Below, in pieces: positions 1-7,504 of a stretch of DNA of 43,896 nucleotides. The notes under the pieces were generated by a model that saw nothing but the letters and a program-made list of their open reading frames with translations, ran no database searches and was not told the DNA's origin. Origin of the DNA: F23-B02 sp963610045 (lineage in GTDB: Bacteria > Bacillota > Clostridia > Oscillospirales > Oscillospiraceae); the NCBI GenBank assembly GCA_963610045.1, contig CAVDMS010000006.1, positions 1 to 43,896 on the forward strand. The letters run 5' to 3'. Position numbers and translations under genes: made by a program. Every line of letters starts with the position of its first letter. Within the stretch, counting starts at the first letter, position 1.

Positions 1-1155
1 GATATAACCATTGAGCAAATCTGTAAGGGGTTTGTTTATAATGAATTAGAGGGTAAAGGGCTTTTCGGCTTATCTGGCAAACTGGTAATTCAGCCGGAAT
101 ATCAGCGTAATTACCTTTATGCGAAGCAAAAAATGGAAGAAGCTGTTATCCGTTCCGTGCTTAATGGATACCCGTTAGGACTGCTTTACTTCAACAAAGT
201 GGGCACAGACAAATACGAAGTTCTGGACGGGCAACAGCGTATCACAAGTTTGGGGCGTTTTCTTACTGGAAAATTTCCGCTGATTGATGATAATGGTATG
301 CCGCACTATTTTTCGGCAATGCCTGACGATCAGAAAAAGAAAATCAATGAAACACCGCTGACGATTTACATTTGTGAGGGCGAAGAAACCGAAATCAAGG
401 CATGGTTCAAAACTATTAACATTGCGGGTATACCGCTGAACCATCAGGAAATTTCAAATGCCGTCTATTCGGGGCCATTTGTTACAAAGGCGAAAGAAGA
501 ATTTAGTAATAGCCAGAATGCCAACATTCAGAAATGGAGCGCCTATATAAAGGGCGATGTGTTGCGGCAGGACTATTTGCGCATAGCGTTGGAGTGGGTA
601 ACAAAAAGCACTGACAATGACGCTGTTGACGCTTATATGAGCAAGCACCGCTATGATGCGAATATCAATGAACTGAAAGCGTATTTCACAAGCGTTATTG
701 ACTGGATTAGCGGCGTGTTTACTGATGTTGAAAGCGAAATGCGCGGGCTTGAATGGGGCAGGTTATTTGAAACCTACCATAATAACCCCTATGACCCCGT
801 TGCCGTTTCTGCAAAGGTGCATGAACTGTATGCAGATGGTGCAGTCAAGAAAAGAGCGGGTATCTTTGAATACATATTAGGTGGCTGCACCGATCCCCGC
901 TTGCTTGAAATCCGTATTTTTGAAGAAAGCACAAAGAGAACGGTTTATTCACAGCAAAGTACTGCTGCAAAGGCAAGTGGAAAATCAAACTGTCCGCTTT
1001 GTGCATTAGGCACTGACAATAATTCAAGGCGAATTTGGAAATTCAATGAAATGGATGCAGACCATGTGACAGCATGGAGCAAGGGCGGTTCAACTGATAT
1101 TTCCAACTGTCAGATGCTTTGCAAAACACATAACCGTGCAAAAGGCAACAAATGA
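1..1155 (+). CDS. DUF262-HNH endonuclease, 5' end missing
   Basis: The open frame runs from the first base of the window, so the true start lies upstream; 384 residues are visible. A DUF262 (ParB/Srx-like) signature is clear: DGQQR near visible residue 76, preceded by a conserved pattern (QPEYQRN near residue 35). The C-terminus, from about residue 330, is an HNH domain: a CPLC pair, then ADHVTAWSKGG, then NCQMLCKTHN, which gives the His-Asn-His core and a four-Cys zinc site. DUF262 plus HNH is the architecture of GmrSD-like type IV modification-dependent restriction enzymes and related anti-phage nucleases. The defensive role is inferred from the family. The gene is visibly more AT-rich than the genes after 2.1 kb, which fits an accessory origin. 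Confidence 0.82.
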   Translation, partial: DITIEQICKGFVYNELEGKGLFGLSGKLVIQPEYQRNYLYAKQKMEEAVIRSVLNGYPLGLLYFNKVGTDKYEVLDGQQRITSLGRFLTGKFPLIDDNGMPHYFSAMPDDQKKKINETPLTIYICEGEETEIKAWFKTINIAGIPLNHQEISNAVYSGPFVTKAKEEFSNSQNANIQKWSAYIKGDVLRQDYLRIALEWVTKSTDNDAVDAYMSKHRYDANINELKAYFTSVIDWISGVFTDVESEMRGLEWGRLFETYHNNPYDPVAVSAKVHELYADGAVKKRAGIFEYILGGCTDPRLLEIRIFEESTKRTVYSQQSTAAKASGKSNCPLCALGTDNNSRRIWKFNEMDADHVTAWSKGGSTDISNCQMLCKTHNRAKGNK

Positions 1156-1294
1156 ATATAAGCGTCTGTCGCACCATGCGGCAGGCGCTTTCTTTGTTGC
1201 TTGCTTTATCCGCTGTTGCTTATCTTCTACTGTCTTTTCGTATTTTATAGCAGATTTAAGCGACAAATAAGCGACAAACGGACATAGAAAAAAT

Positions 1295-1327
1295 GGCAGA
1301 AACCCGTTATTTGCAAGGGTTTCTGCC
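1295..1327 (-). terminator. Hairpin terminator for the leftward small-protein genes
   Basis: Perfect 11-bp arms (GGCAGAAACCC at 1295-1305 and its complement at 1317-1327) are followed on the minus strand by six Ts, from the A-run at 1288-1293. It lies just past the stop of the leftward gene at 1345. Two head-to-tail copies of AAGCGACAAA (1258-1267 and 1269-1278) lie next to it between the convergent genes. Confidence 0.75.
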
Positions 1328-1344
1328 GTTTTGGAATACACTCT

Positions 1345-1728
1345 TTACCAGAAAGCATCAACAGTATAAGTGCCGGAGCCTTCCTTTTCGACGGATACCA
1401 GAGAAAAACCTTCTTTTCTGAGCCTTGATTTAACGGCTCTAATAACTACAGATGATCTCTGCTGCGGATCGGGATTGAATGACGAATAGTTAGCGGATCT
1501 TAATCCTAAACGGGCGTTTTTTTGAGCATTTGCAAGGAAGCCGTCCACCAGCTCACAGGCAAAATCATATGAATCAATAATGGAGGCCTCTCTTAACTCG
1601 TTTCTTCTCGGCATATTGCTTCTGAGCTTATTAGCTTCGGTTGATCTGTCTGTCCTTTTTGAAATCTTGCGGACAAGATACGCAATACCAAGTATAAGTA
1701 AAAGACATATAACTATGTTAATATCCAT
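1345..1728 (-). CDS. Small single-pass membrane protein, function unknown
   Basis: A 127-residue protein I do not recognise. Residues about 4-20 form one hydrophobic segment (VICLLLILGIAYLV), directly followed by a strongly basic stretch (RKISKRTDR), so the N-terminus should anchor in the membrane with the rest in the cytoplasm. The remainder is polar and basic with no motif I can name. The start ATG at 1728 lies 10 bp from the stop of the next upstream leftward gene, so the two are probably co-transcribed and end at the 1295-1327 hairpin. Base composition is AT-richer than the main part of the window, as for its neighbours on both sides. That it is a real gene rests on the clean start, the sensible topology and the terminator placement. 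Confidence 0.6.
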   Translation of the reverse strand: MDINIVICLLLILGIAYLVRKISKRTDRSTEANKLRSNMPRRNELREASIIDSYDFACELVDGFLANAQKNARLGLRSANYSSFNPDPQQRSSVVIRAVKSRLRKEGFSLVSVEKEGSGTYTVDAFW

Positions 1729-1738
1729 TGCAAACTCC

Positions 1739-1963
1739 TCACCTGAACTTGTTTTTCTTTAATTTTTTGATAACATTGTGTTCATTAATGCGTTTTGCCA
1801 AGTACAGCAAAATGCCTCCGGCAATAAGAAGCCACCAACCAAGACCGGTGTCAAAACCGCCGAAAAACGCAACGCTAAGAATCTCAACGATAAATGAGGC
1901 TATCCCGAGAGCTCTGACTGTATTGGCGCATGGGTCGTCTTTGTAGTAGCTAAAAATCTTCAT
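1739..1963 (-). CDS. Small two-helix membrane protein, function unknown
   Basis: A 74-residue protein with two predicted membrane helices (about residues 16-36 and 41-58) and a lysine-rich C-terminal tail. The ATG at 1963 has an AGGAG ribosome-binding site about 9 bases upstream. It is the first gene of a two-gene leftward unit with the 127-residue protein that follows it. No family is recognisable. Small paired membrane proteins like these are common in accessory regions, but nothing here assigns a role. Confidence 0.55.
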   Translation of the reverse strand: MKIFSYYKDDPCANTVRALGIASFIVEILSVAFFGGFDTGLGWWLLIAGGILLYLAKRINEHNVIKKLKKNKFR

Positions 1964-2116
1964 CGTTACACTCCTGTTTTATGTGCTATTTATGGTACAG
2001 CCACGCTATATTCTTCAACTATAAATACGGGGAGTTTTTTGCTTCCTCCACACTATGCTGAGTTGCTTGTGGCTAATACGGGCCTTTTGCCGGCTTTTTA
2101 GGGCAATTATATCAAT

Positions 2117-2155
2117 AAAAAACCCGTGGAAAGCATTGCTTTCCACGGGTTTTTT
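2117..2155 (-). terminator. Strong hairpin terminator after the ABC exporter genes
   Basis: Perfect 18-bp arms around a 3-base loop (2117-2134 and 2138-2155), with a GC core flanked by A6 and T6, lie 8 bases past the stop of the leftward ABC ATPase gene. The symmetry would let it work in both directions. It marks the end of the leftward surface-polymer operon. Confidence 0.88.
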
Positions 2156-2163
2156 GCTGCGTA

Positions 2164-3615
2164 TTATCGGAGCTGGATGCAGTAGTAGGCTTCGAGATAG
2201 ACCTTCTCGGAGGTGTAGTAGCTCCACACCTGATCGGCAAGGGCTTCCGGCTGACCCTGCTCACGCAGGATCTCGCGAATCTCCTCAATGACCTCCGTGA
2301 CCTCCTCGTCACACTCCGCCTCAAGATCATAGAAGCGGTCGTAGTTGGTATATGAGTACACGAGCAGACTGCGGTATGTGCCCTCCGGTTCACTTTCAAA
2401 GCCCTCACGCATTTCGACGACAAGCCTGTCGAGGCGCGCCATCTGAACGTGCTTTATCGCTTCGATCTCGGCTGCGGCTATGCTCAACCGGTAGTTCTCG
2501 GAATCGGGATCGACGCCCGCCTTCTGAAGCACCGTCTTTGCGACCTCGTAATAGCTCAGGTCGCCGTCGAGCACCGCCTGCGTGCTGTCTCTGAATATGC
2601 TGTAATCCCACTTTTCGGTGTCGGTTCCGAGTGAATCGTAAATGAAGTCGTGACAGTTGTCGGCGTAGCCGAGTATCTCCTCGGCGGAGTGGGAGTGCGA
2701 GATGTTGTATGCCTTGAACAGATCGTACTGCGCCCAGATAAATCCGCCGACGGCGGCCACCGACAGGAGCGAGGCAAACAGCATGATCTCCGCAATTATC
2801 TTGCCCTTGTTGTGTTTGGGCTTTATGGGCGGCATCTTCTTTGCCGCCTTGATGGACTCGGTTTGCGGCAGAACGCCGTCCTCAAGATATTTCTCGTATG
2901 CGTCGCACACCGTATTCGGGTCGCCGAACATCACCATGCGTCCCTTGTCGAGCCACAGTACCTTGTTGCACTGCCGCCTGACGCTGCCGAGAGAGTGGGA
3001 CACCATAAGTCCCGTCGTCTTGCCGTCGGACAGGATCTTCTGCATATGCTCGCGGCTTTTCTTTTTAAAGTCGCCGTCGCCGACCGCAAAGACCTCGTCC
3101 AGAATGATGATATCCGGCTCAACGAGGCTCGCTATAGCAAAGGCTATCCTCGACTTCATGCCGGAGGACAGGGTGCGGAAGGGGTTATCCTCAAAATCAC
3201 GCATATCCGCAAAGTCGATTATCTCGTCGTACTTAGAGTCAATAAACTCGTGCGAATAGCCAAGCAGCGCGCCCCTGAGGTAAACGTTTTCCTTAACGGT
3301 CATCTCCTTGTCGAAGCCTGCACTCAGCTCAAGCAGGGCGCAGAGGGTGCCGTTTTTATGTATCTCTCCGGCGGCGGGAGCGAGGGTGCCGGAGATGGTC
3401 TTCATAAGCGTGGATTTGCCGGCGCCGTTCTTGCCGATGACGCCGAGCATATCGCCCTTTTCAAGCTCAAAGGAAATGCGCTTTAGCGCCCAGAAGGTGT
3501 TGGAGCGCTCCTCACGCTTAAACAGCCGCTTTATTATCGAGGCGGCGGAGCGGGAGTCGGACTTGCGGTAGCGGACGGAAACGCCGTCCAAAATAAGAGC
3601 CTTGTTGCTGTCCAT
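2164..3615 (-). CDS. TagH-like polymer-export ABC ATPase with C-terminal membrane/extracytoplasmic extension
   Basis: The ATP-binding subunit of an ABC-2 exporter for a surface glycopolymer, 483 residues. Walker A (GKNGAGKST), the signature LSSGMKSR and Walker B (IIILDEVFAVGD) fill residues about 1-250 and match the teichoic acid/O-antigen export ATPase family. Like B. subtilis TagH, it continues into one transmembrane helix (about residues 273-293) and a roughly 185-residue, Glu-rich, mostly helical region that should lie outside the cell. The start ATG at 3615 has a GAGGAGGTG site. The permease gene ends 11 bases upstream, so the two form one operon. The substrate is inferred from the neighbouring CDP-glycerol-type transferase. 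The extracytoplasmic part resembles no domain I can name. Confidence 0.85.
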   Translation of the reverse strand: MDSNKALILDGVSVRYRKSDSRSAASIIKRLFKREERSNTFWALKRISFELEKGDMLGVIGKNGAGKSTLMKTISGTLAPAAGEIHKNGTLCALLELSAGFDKEMTVKENVYLRGALLGYSHEFIDSKYDEIIDFADMRDFEDNPFRTLSSGMKSRIAFAIASLVEPDIIILDEVFAVGDGDFKKKSREHMQKILSDGKTTGLMVSHSLGSVRRQCNKVLWLDKGRMVMFGDPNTVCDAYEKYLEDGVLPQTESIKAAKKMPPIKPKHNKGKIIAEIMLFASLLSVAAVGGFIWAQYDLFKAYNISHSHSAEEILGYADNCHDFIYDSLGTDTEKWDYSIFRDSTQAVLDGDLSYYEVAKTVLQKAGVDPDSENYRLSIAAAEIEAIKHVQMARLDRLVVEMREGFESEPEGTYRSLLVYSYTNYDRFYDLEAECDEEVTEVIEEIREILREQGQPEALADQVWSYYTSEKVYLEAYYCIQLR

Positions 3616-3626
3616 ACTGCACCTCC

Positions 3627-4394
3627 TCAGACGTAGAGCGGGATCTTATCCCGACAGATGCGATAGGTACAGCCGCCGACGAGCAGGCAGAACACCGTCA
3701 TTGCGCAGAGCATGAGATTATACGACAGCGTGGGTACGGAGTTGTGGATGACGACCTGGCGGAAGTAATCTATGCACATATAAAGGGGGTTGCACTTTAA
3801 GAGCCTGCGCATGATGTTCGGCAGGATGGACACGTCGTAGAATATCGCCGAGGCGTACATGATGACACGGCACAAAAGCGGCCAGAGATAGTTTATGTCC
3901 CTGAAGAAGATGTACACGGTCGAAAGGAAAATGCCGATGCCGAGGTTTATGAGGTACAGGCACAGAGTCGGGTAGATGAGGGAGAAGAAGCTGAGCTTAA
4001 AGCTTATCCCGTCCACCGCAACAAATACAAAGTAGACCGCAAGCGAAACGAGGAAATTTATAAATTGCGCCGTGCTGTGTGACAGAAGAAAATATATCTT
4101 CGGGACCGGCACCTTGGTGTAGATGGAGGCGTTGGAATACAGCACCGAGAGCGCACCCTTGGTCGAGCTTGCAAAGTAGTTATACAGCAGAAGTCCGGAG
4201 AAAAGGTATATCGTGTAGTGCGACATATTCCTGCCGAAGAAGGTGCCGAACACGAGGTCCATAATAAGCAGCAGGAACAGAGGAGAAAGCGCACTCCACA
4301 GTATGCCGAAGGTGGTGCGCTTGTATTTCTTGATGAAGTCACGCCGAATAAGCTCCCGCAAAAGGAAGCTGCGGTTTTTCCCGTTGAAGGTCAT
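3627..4394 (-). CDS. TagG-like ABC-2 polymer-export permease
   Basis: A 255-residue integral membrane protein with about six hydrophobic segments, the usual size and shape of ABC-2 polysaccharide/teichoic acid export permeases. The N-terminal pattern, ELIRRDFIKKYKRTTFGILW, is the characteristic amphipathic lead of this family (TagG, Wzm, KpsM). It pairs with the ATPase gene 11 bases downstream. The ATG at 4394 has an AAGGAG site. Upstream lies a 26-bp perfect dyad containing a -10-like TATAAT, so the exporter pair may also be transcribed separately from the enzymes before it. The polymer exported is not determined by the sequence. Confidence 0.87.
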   Translation of the reverse strand: MTFNGKNRSFLLRELIRRDFIKKYKRTTFGILWSALSPLFLLLIMDLVFGTFFGRNMSHYTIYLFSGLLLYNYFASSTKGALSVLYSNASIYTKVPVPKIYFLLSHSTAQFINFLVSLAVYFVFVAVDGISFKLSFFSLIYPTLCLYLINLGIGIFLSTVYIFFRDINYLWPLLCRVIMYASAIFYDVSILPNIMRRLLKCNPLYMCIDYFRQVVIHNSVPTLSYNLMLCAMTVFCLLVGGCTYRICRDKIPLYV

Positions 4395-4416
4395 AGGAAA
4401 CTCCTTAGAAAAGAAA

Positions 4417-4442
4417 ATGCTATAATGAGGTCATTATAGCAT
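4417..4442 (-). promoter_or_regulatory. Perfect 12-bp dyad carrying a TATAAT box upstream of the export permease
   Basis: Arms 4417-4428 and 4431-4442 are perfect complements separated by GG. Each arm contains TATAAT, so the same -10-like hexamer occurs on both strands (minus copy at 4433-4438). About 17 bases upstream on the minus strand is a weak -35 (TGGAAA). It fills the only sizeable gap in the leftward operon, between the nucleotidyltransferase and permease genes. It could be an internal promoter with an overlapping operator or a weak AU-rich hairpin; there is no T-run, so a terminator is less likely. Confidence 0.45.
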
Positions 4443-4450
4443 AGTGTATA

Positions 4451-5062
4451 TTATTTTTCCATATTATTTTTTTCCGCGAGGTAGCCCTCGTAGTCTTCGG
4501 GAGAATTGAAGTCCCGTGTGCCGTCCGGCACCGTGACAAAGTTTTTGCCTATCTCCCGGCTGTCGAGCGGAAGTCCGACATAGAATCTGTATATCTGCCA
4601 GCCCTTGCACTCGGTGATCTCACCGTTAAGGTACATCCGACGCACGGCGTCAAAGCAGCGCCTGAACACCTCGCCCGAACGCACCAAAACAGCACATATG
4701 CTTTTTTCGTTGCCGAAGAACATGAGAGGCTCGTCCCCCTTGTCGCCGCATATGCGCCGTATCGCCGCCTCGGAGTACAGCACGTCGCCGTAGAGGAAGC
4801 AAACGTCGTCGCCTATAAGCTCCGCCGTGAAGCGGTCTATTTCAAGCACGTTGTTTTTCGGCTCATAGCGCCGGGCGCCCGCCGTTTTGAGGTCGGGCTT
4901 GTGCGAGGTCACGGTTATGAGTGCCGAGGGTGCGTTTTCACGGATGAGGCGCACGGTGCGCTCTATGAGCGTTTCGCCGTCGAAGCTTATCTCGTGCTTC
5001 GTGCGGTTTAAGTAGCGGTTCCAACGGCTGCCCTTGCCGTCCGCCATGATTATATATTCCAT
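4451..5062 (-). CDS. Sugar-nucleotide-type nucleotidyltransferase (MobA-like fold)
   Basis: A 203-residue protein of the NTP_transferase family. The N-terminus has the nucleotide-binding loop (IIMADGKGSRW) followed by TKHEI, the position of the conserved lysine. Later DVCFLYGDVLYSE matches the metal-binding Asp region. Relatives activate a sugar, alditol or choline phosphate with CTP or UTP, so it may supply the precursor for the polymer made by its neighbours. Glycerol-3-phosphate cytidylyltransferases of the TagD type belong to another fold, so I do not call this tagD. The ATG at 5062 starts 1 base after the stop of the ATP-grasp gene upstream, indicating tight co-translation. Confidence 0.7.
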   Translation of the reverse strand: MEYIIMADGKGSRWNRYLNRTKHEISFDGETLIERTVRLIRENAPSALITVTSHKPDLKTAGARRYEPKNNVLEIDRFTAELIGDDVCFLYGDVLYSEAAIRRICGDKGDEPLMFFGNEKSICAVLVRSGEVFRRCFDAVRRMYLNGEITECKGWQIYRFYVGLPLDSREIGKNFVTVPDGTRDFNSPEDYEGYLAEKNNMEK

Positions 5063-5063
5063 A

Positions 5064-6113
5064 TCATTTGATTATACCGTGGTCACGGTAGAACTGACCC
5101 AACCTGCCGTAGCGCTGCGGACCCCAAAGCTGGATGATGTTGACGCCGGACGAGGTGTTTGCTTCGATGACGGTAAAGCCGTCGGGAGTGGGGAGAATGT
5201 CCCATGCGATGATGTCGAGGTATGGGAAGTGCGACGACACCTCAAGCACACCCTTTTTGATGCTCTCCCAGTTGGGGATGACCACGCCCTTTATCGGGTG
5301 ACCGCTGTCGGGGTGGACGTTGTAGACCATGAGATTGTGCAGCGTCCGAGCCTCGCTCAGCTCGCCCGTTGCGATGTTGACGTTTGCGATAAGACCGCCC
5401 TTGGAGCCGTTATCGACGGAGCCTGTCCAGCCTGCGCCGATGCGCTGTACGGCAAAGGCAAGCTCGAACTCACGCTCCGGCGTGTCACGCAGAACGATCA
5501 TGCGTATGGTGTTTGCGGACTCGGCGTAAATCTCGTTTAGGTAGTCCGCCTGATGCGCAAGAGCGCAGATAAACCAGTCGTGGGGCTTTTCGAGCGTGCA
5601 TCTCAGCTCTTCGGGCGTACACTCCCTGCCGTCGTCGGTGATAACGCCGTCATTGTACTTTACGATGTGAACGCCGCCGCCCTTGCCGCCCCGGACGGGC
5701 TTTACGACGAAGGCGCCCTCACGCCGCAGGAGCGCAAACACGTCGTCCATGCAGTCGAGGTGACGGGAACCCATGCCCGTTATGCGGCTGCCTTTTTTGA
5801 CGGCGTACAGCTCCGGCGTGGGGCAGTAGTCCCGCACAAGCTCCGCAAAAACGACCTTGTTGTCGAGCAGACTGTTGTACGGCTCGTTTATCTGACGGGA
5901 GCGGATCCAGTCAAACTCGGAGAGGTACTGCTTTTTGTCGTTGTGCTTAAAGTCGTAAAGGGCGACCTGATCCACCATGTACCCGCCGAATACCGCATAC
6001 CATATGCGAAGGTGCAGCGGGACGCCGAAGTGATTAGGTGCGAACAGTATCCTTACTATCCAGCGCGCTGCCGACAGCAGCCTGTTGAGAAATGATCTTG
6101 CGAATTGCATCAT
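5064..6113 (-). CDS. Sugar-transfer-associated ATP-grasp ligase
   Basis: A 349-residue ATP-grasp enzyme. The ATP-binding segment is AFVVKPVRGGKGGGVHIVK near residue 140, and the metal-binding pattern is DGFTVIEANTSSG near residue 315. It best fits the ATPgrasp_ST family, found in capsule and teichoic-acid-like loci. ATP-grasp enzymes join a carboxylate to an amine or thiol through an acyl-phosphate, so the likely role is attaching an amino acid or similar group to a polymer precursor; the substrate is unknown. The ATG-ATG start at 6111-6113 lies about 80 bases inside the end of the glycerophosphotransferase gene, with GGAG upstream, so the two are coupled. A second, divergent member of the same family is encoded at 7505. 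Confidence 0.75.
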   Translation of the reverse strand: MMQFARSFLNRLLSAARWIVRILFAPNHFGVPLHLRIWYAVFGGYMVDQVALYDFKHNDKKQYLSEFDWIRSRQINEPYNSLLDNKVVFAELVRDYCPTPELYAVKKGSRITGMGSRHLDCMDDVFALLRREGAFVVKPVRGGKGGGVHIVKYNDGVITDDGRECTPEELRCTLEKPHDWFICALAHQADYLNEIYAESANTIRMIVLRDTPEREFELAFAVQRIGAGWTGSVDNGSKGGLIANVNIATGELSEARTLHNLMVYNVHPDSGHPIKGVVIPNWESIKKGVLEVSSHFPYLDIIAWDILPTPDGFTVIEANTSSGVNIIQLWGPQRYGRLGQFYRDHGIIK

Positions 6114-7236
6114 GCTTGTCGTTCTCCATGCATCCGATAATCAGATTTGCTATTTTATCCGTCGCTCTGCCGCTCATGTCGGGCAGATATTTCTCCCGGA
6201 ACTCCTCATACGCCTCGGTATCGTAGCGCCCGGTGCGTATCGCCTTTTCAAGCGCCTTTGCCGAGGTGTACACGCACTGCGGCAGCTCGTCGGGAAGATT
6301 GACGTTAAGACCGTTGTGGCTCAGATAATCCTCGTAGTCGAAGAGGTAGAAGTAAAGCGGCTTATCGAGCACCGCAGCCTCGATCGCAATGGCGGAGTAG
6401 TCCGTTATGACGCAGTCGGCAACGGAGAGGACGACCGAGGTCGGCACCTCGTCGCACTTTTCCGCCTCCATCTGCGCTTCCATGCTCTTTATCTGGTTCG
6501 GGTGGTACTTGACGACAAGCACCGTGTCCTTTCGGGGAGCGAAGGCACGGACGATGGAGTTTGCGGAGATGACCTTGCCCTTGCGGAAGGTGGGCGCATA
6601 AAGCACGATCTTCTTGCCCCGGTACTGCGGGTATGTAGCATAGAAAAGCTCCCGTGAGCGCTCGACGTTTTCACGCAGATCGTCCATCCTCGGCAGACCG
6701 ACGTTGTAGAGAATGTTCTCGTCGATGCCGAAGGAGGCGCAGTAGAAGGGGTTAAATGCCCTGCCGCCTGCGATGACCACGTCATAGTTGTGGTGCATAC
6801 GCATCTCCTCGGCGATCATGTGGCTCCTGCCGAACTTCTTGCCGAGGGTCTGATAGCCGGACTTTTTGATCTTGCCCATTGCGTGCCACATCTGAATGAC
6901 GGCGAGCTGCTTTTTGTGCTTCAGCACGCTGACGGCGGGCCAGTAGGAATCGAGAACGCAGACCCTTGCGGTCGCAAGATGACGCATACTTTTAAGGGTC
7001 GCACCCGCAAAGCGCAGCATACTCCCGGGATTGCTGTCGGCACGCTGCGTTATCATTACGATCTTGGCATCGGGCTTAAAGTCGAGTATTCTCCGGCTGA
7101 GGCTCATAAAGTCCTCGGACGGGGTATCCGACTGCCGGCTCAGAAACAGTATTTTGTTGCCGTCGGTGGGCAGAAGCTTCATGAAGAAGTACACGAAGTT
7201 CATGACCCAGCGCAGCAGAATAACGGCTATTCGCAT
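6034..7236 (-). CDS. CDP-glycerol:glycerophosphotransferase family protein
   Basis: A 400-residue member of the Glyphos_transf family (TagB/TagF/TarL). These membrane-associated GT-B enzymes move glycerol- or ribitol-phosphate from a CDP-linked donor onto a growing chain. Family features are MWHAMGKIKKSG near residue 115, YAPTFRKGK near residue 215, and DCVITDYSAIAIEA near residue 280, which carries the nucleotide-binding acidic and serine residues. An N-terminal hydrophobic and aromatic stretch (residues about 3-22) should hold it at the membrane. I chose the ATG at 7236 because it has GGAGAAACGGAG just upstream; an in-frame GTG at 7263 lies inside a leader hairpin. It is the first gene of the leftward polymer operon. 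Confidence 0.83.
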   Translation of the reverse strand: MRIAVILLRWVMNFVYFFMKLLPTDGNKILFLSRQSDTPSEDFMSLSRRILDFKPDAKIVMITQRADSNPGSMLRFAGATLKSMRHLATARVCVLDSYWPAVSVLKHKKQLAVIQMWHAMGKIKKSGYQTLGKKFGRSHMIAEEMRMHHNYDVVIAGGRAFNPFYCASFGIDENILYNVGLPRMDDLRENVERSRELFYATYPQYRGKKIVLYAPTFRKGKVISANSIVRAFAPRKDTVLVVKYHPNQIKSMEAQMEAEKCDEVPTSVVLSVADCVITDYSAIAIEAAVLDKPLYFYLFDYEDYLSHNGLNVNLPDELPQCVYTSAKALEKAIRTGRYDTEAYEEFREKYLPDMSGRATDKIANLIIGCMENDKHDAIRKIISQQAAVGSALDSKDTVRT

Positions 7237-7250
7237 AATGCTCCGTTTCT

Positions 7251-7268
7251 CCCGTGTACTCACACGGG
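7251..7268 (-). promoter_or_regulatory. Leader hairpin before the glycerophosphotransferase start
   Basis: Inverted 7-bp arms CCCGTGT (7251-7257) and ACACGGG (7262-7268) enclose 4 bases in the 5' leader. They lie between the promoter at 7289-7317 and the chosen ATG at 7236, and leave the ribosome-binding site outside the stem. It would be transcribed and might stabilise the message or bind a regulator. Confidence 0.35.
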
Positions 7269-7288
7269 CTGATCACATTCTTGCCGCC

Positions 7289-7317
7289 ATTTTACTATCA
7301 TTTTACCTTTTCTTCAA
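7289..7317 (-). promoter_or_regulatory. Promoter of the leftward polymer operon
   Basis: On the minus strand: -35 TTGAAG (7312-7317), a 17-base spacer and -10 TAAAAT (7289-7294), giving a leader of about 45 bases before the ATG at 7236. It is back to back with the rightward promoter at 7403-7430, so both halves of the surface-polymer locus share one control region. Confidence 0.6.
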
Positions 7318-7402
7318 TAGAAAAATATGAACAATGCGGCAAATTGTGCGTATTCCTGCGCAGAGCGCAGAAAATGGACATACCCTACAATATAAATAGC
7401 TC

Positions 7403-7430
7403 TTGAAAAAAATGCGGAATTGTGTAAAAT
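7403..7430 (+). promoter_or_regulatory. Promoter of the rightward ATP-grasp/capA unit
   Basis: -35 TTGAAA (7403-7408), a 16-base spacer and -10 TAAAAT (7425-7430), with a leader of about 70 bases and GGAGGG (7488-7493) ahead of the ATG at 7505. It is divergent from the promoter of the leftward polymer operon. Confidence 0.55.
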
Positions 7431-7504
7431 AAACAGATAGGCTTTAAAAAATTATATGCTTTGGAGATAACAGAGAATACGAAAACCGGAGGGTCTTTCG
7501 CAAT

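Noticed and set aside
4451..5062. Calling the nucleotidyltransferase tagD (glycerol-3-phosphate cytidylyltransferase)
   Set aside because: TagD has the small HxGH cytidylyltransferase fold; this protein has the GxGxR-type NTP-transferase loop.
7237..7263. GTG at 7263 as the start of the glycerophosphotransferase
   Set aside because: It lies within a leader hairpin and lacks a good ribosome-binding site; ATG 7236 has GGAG correctly placed.
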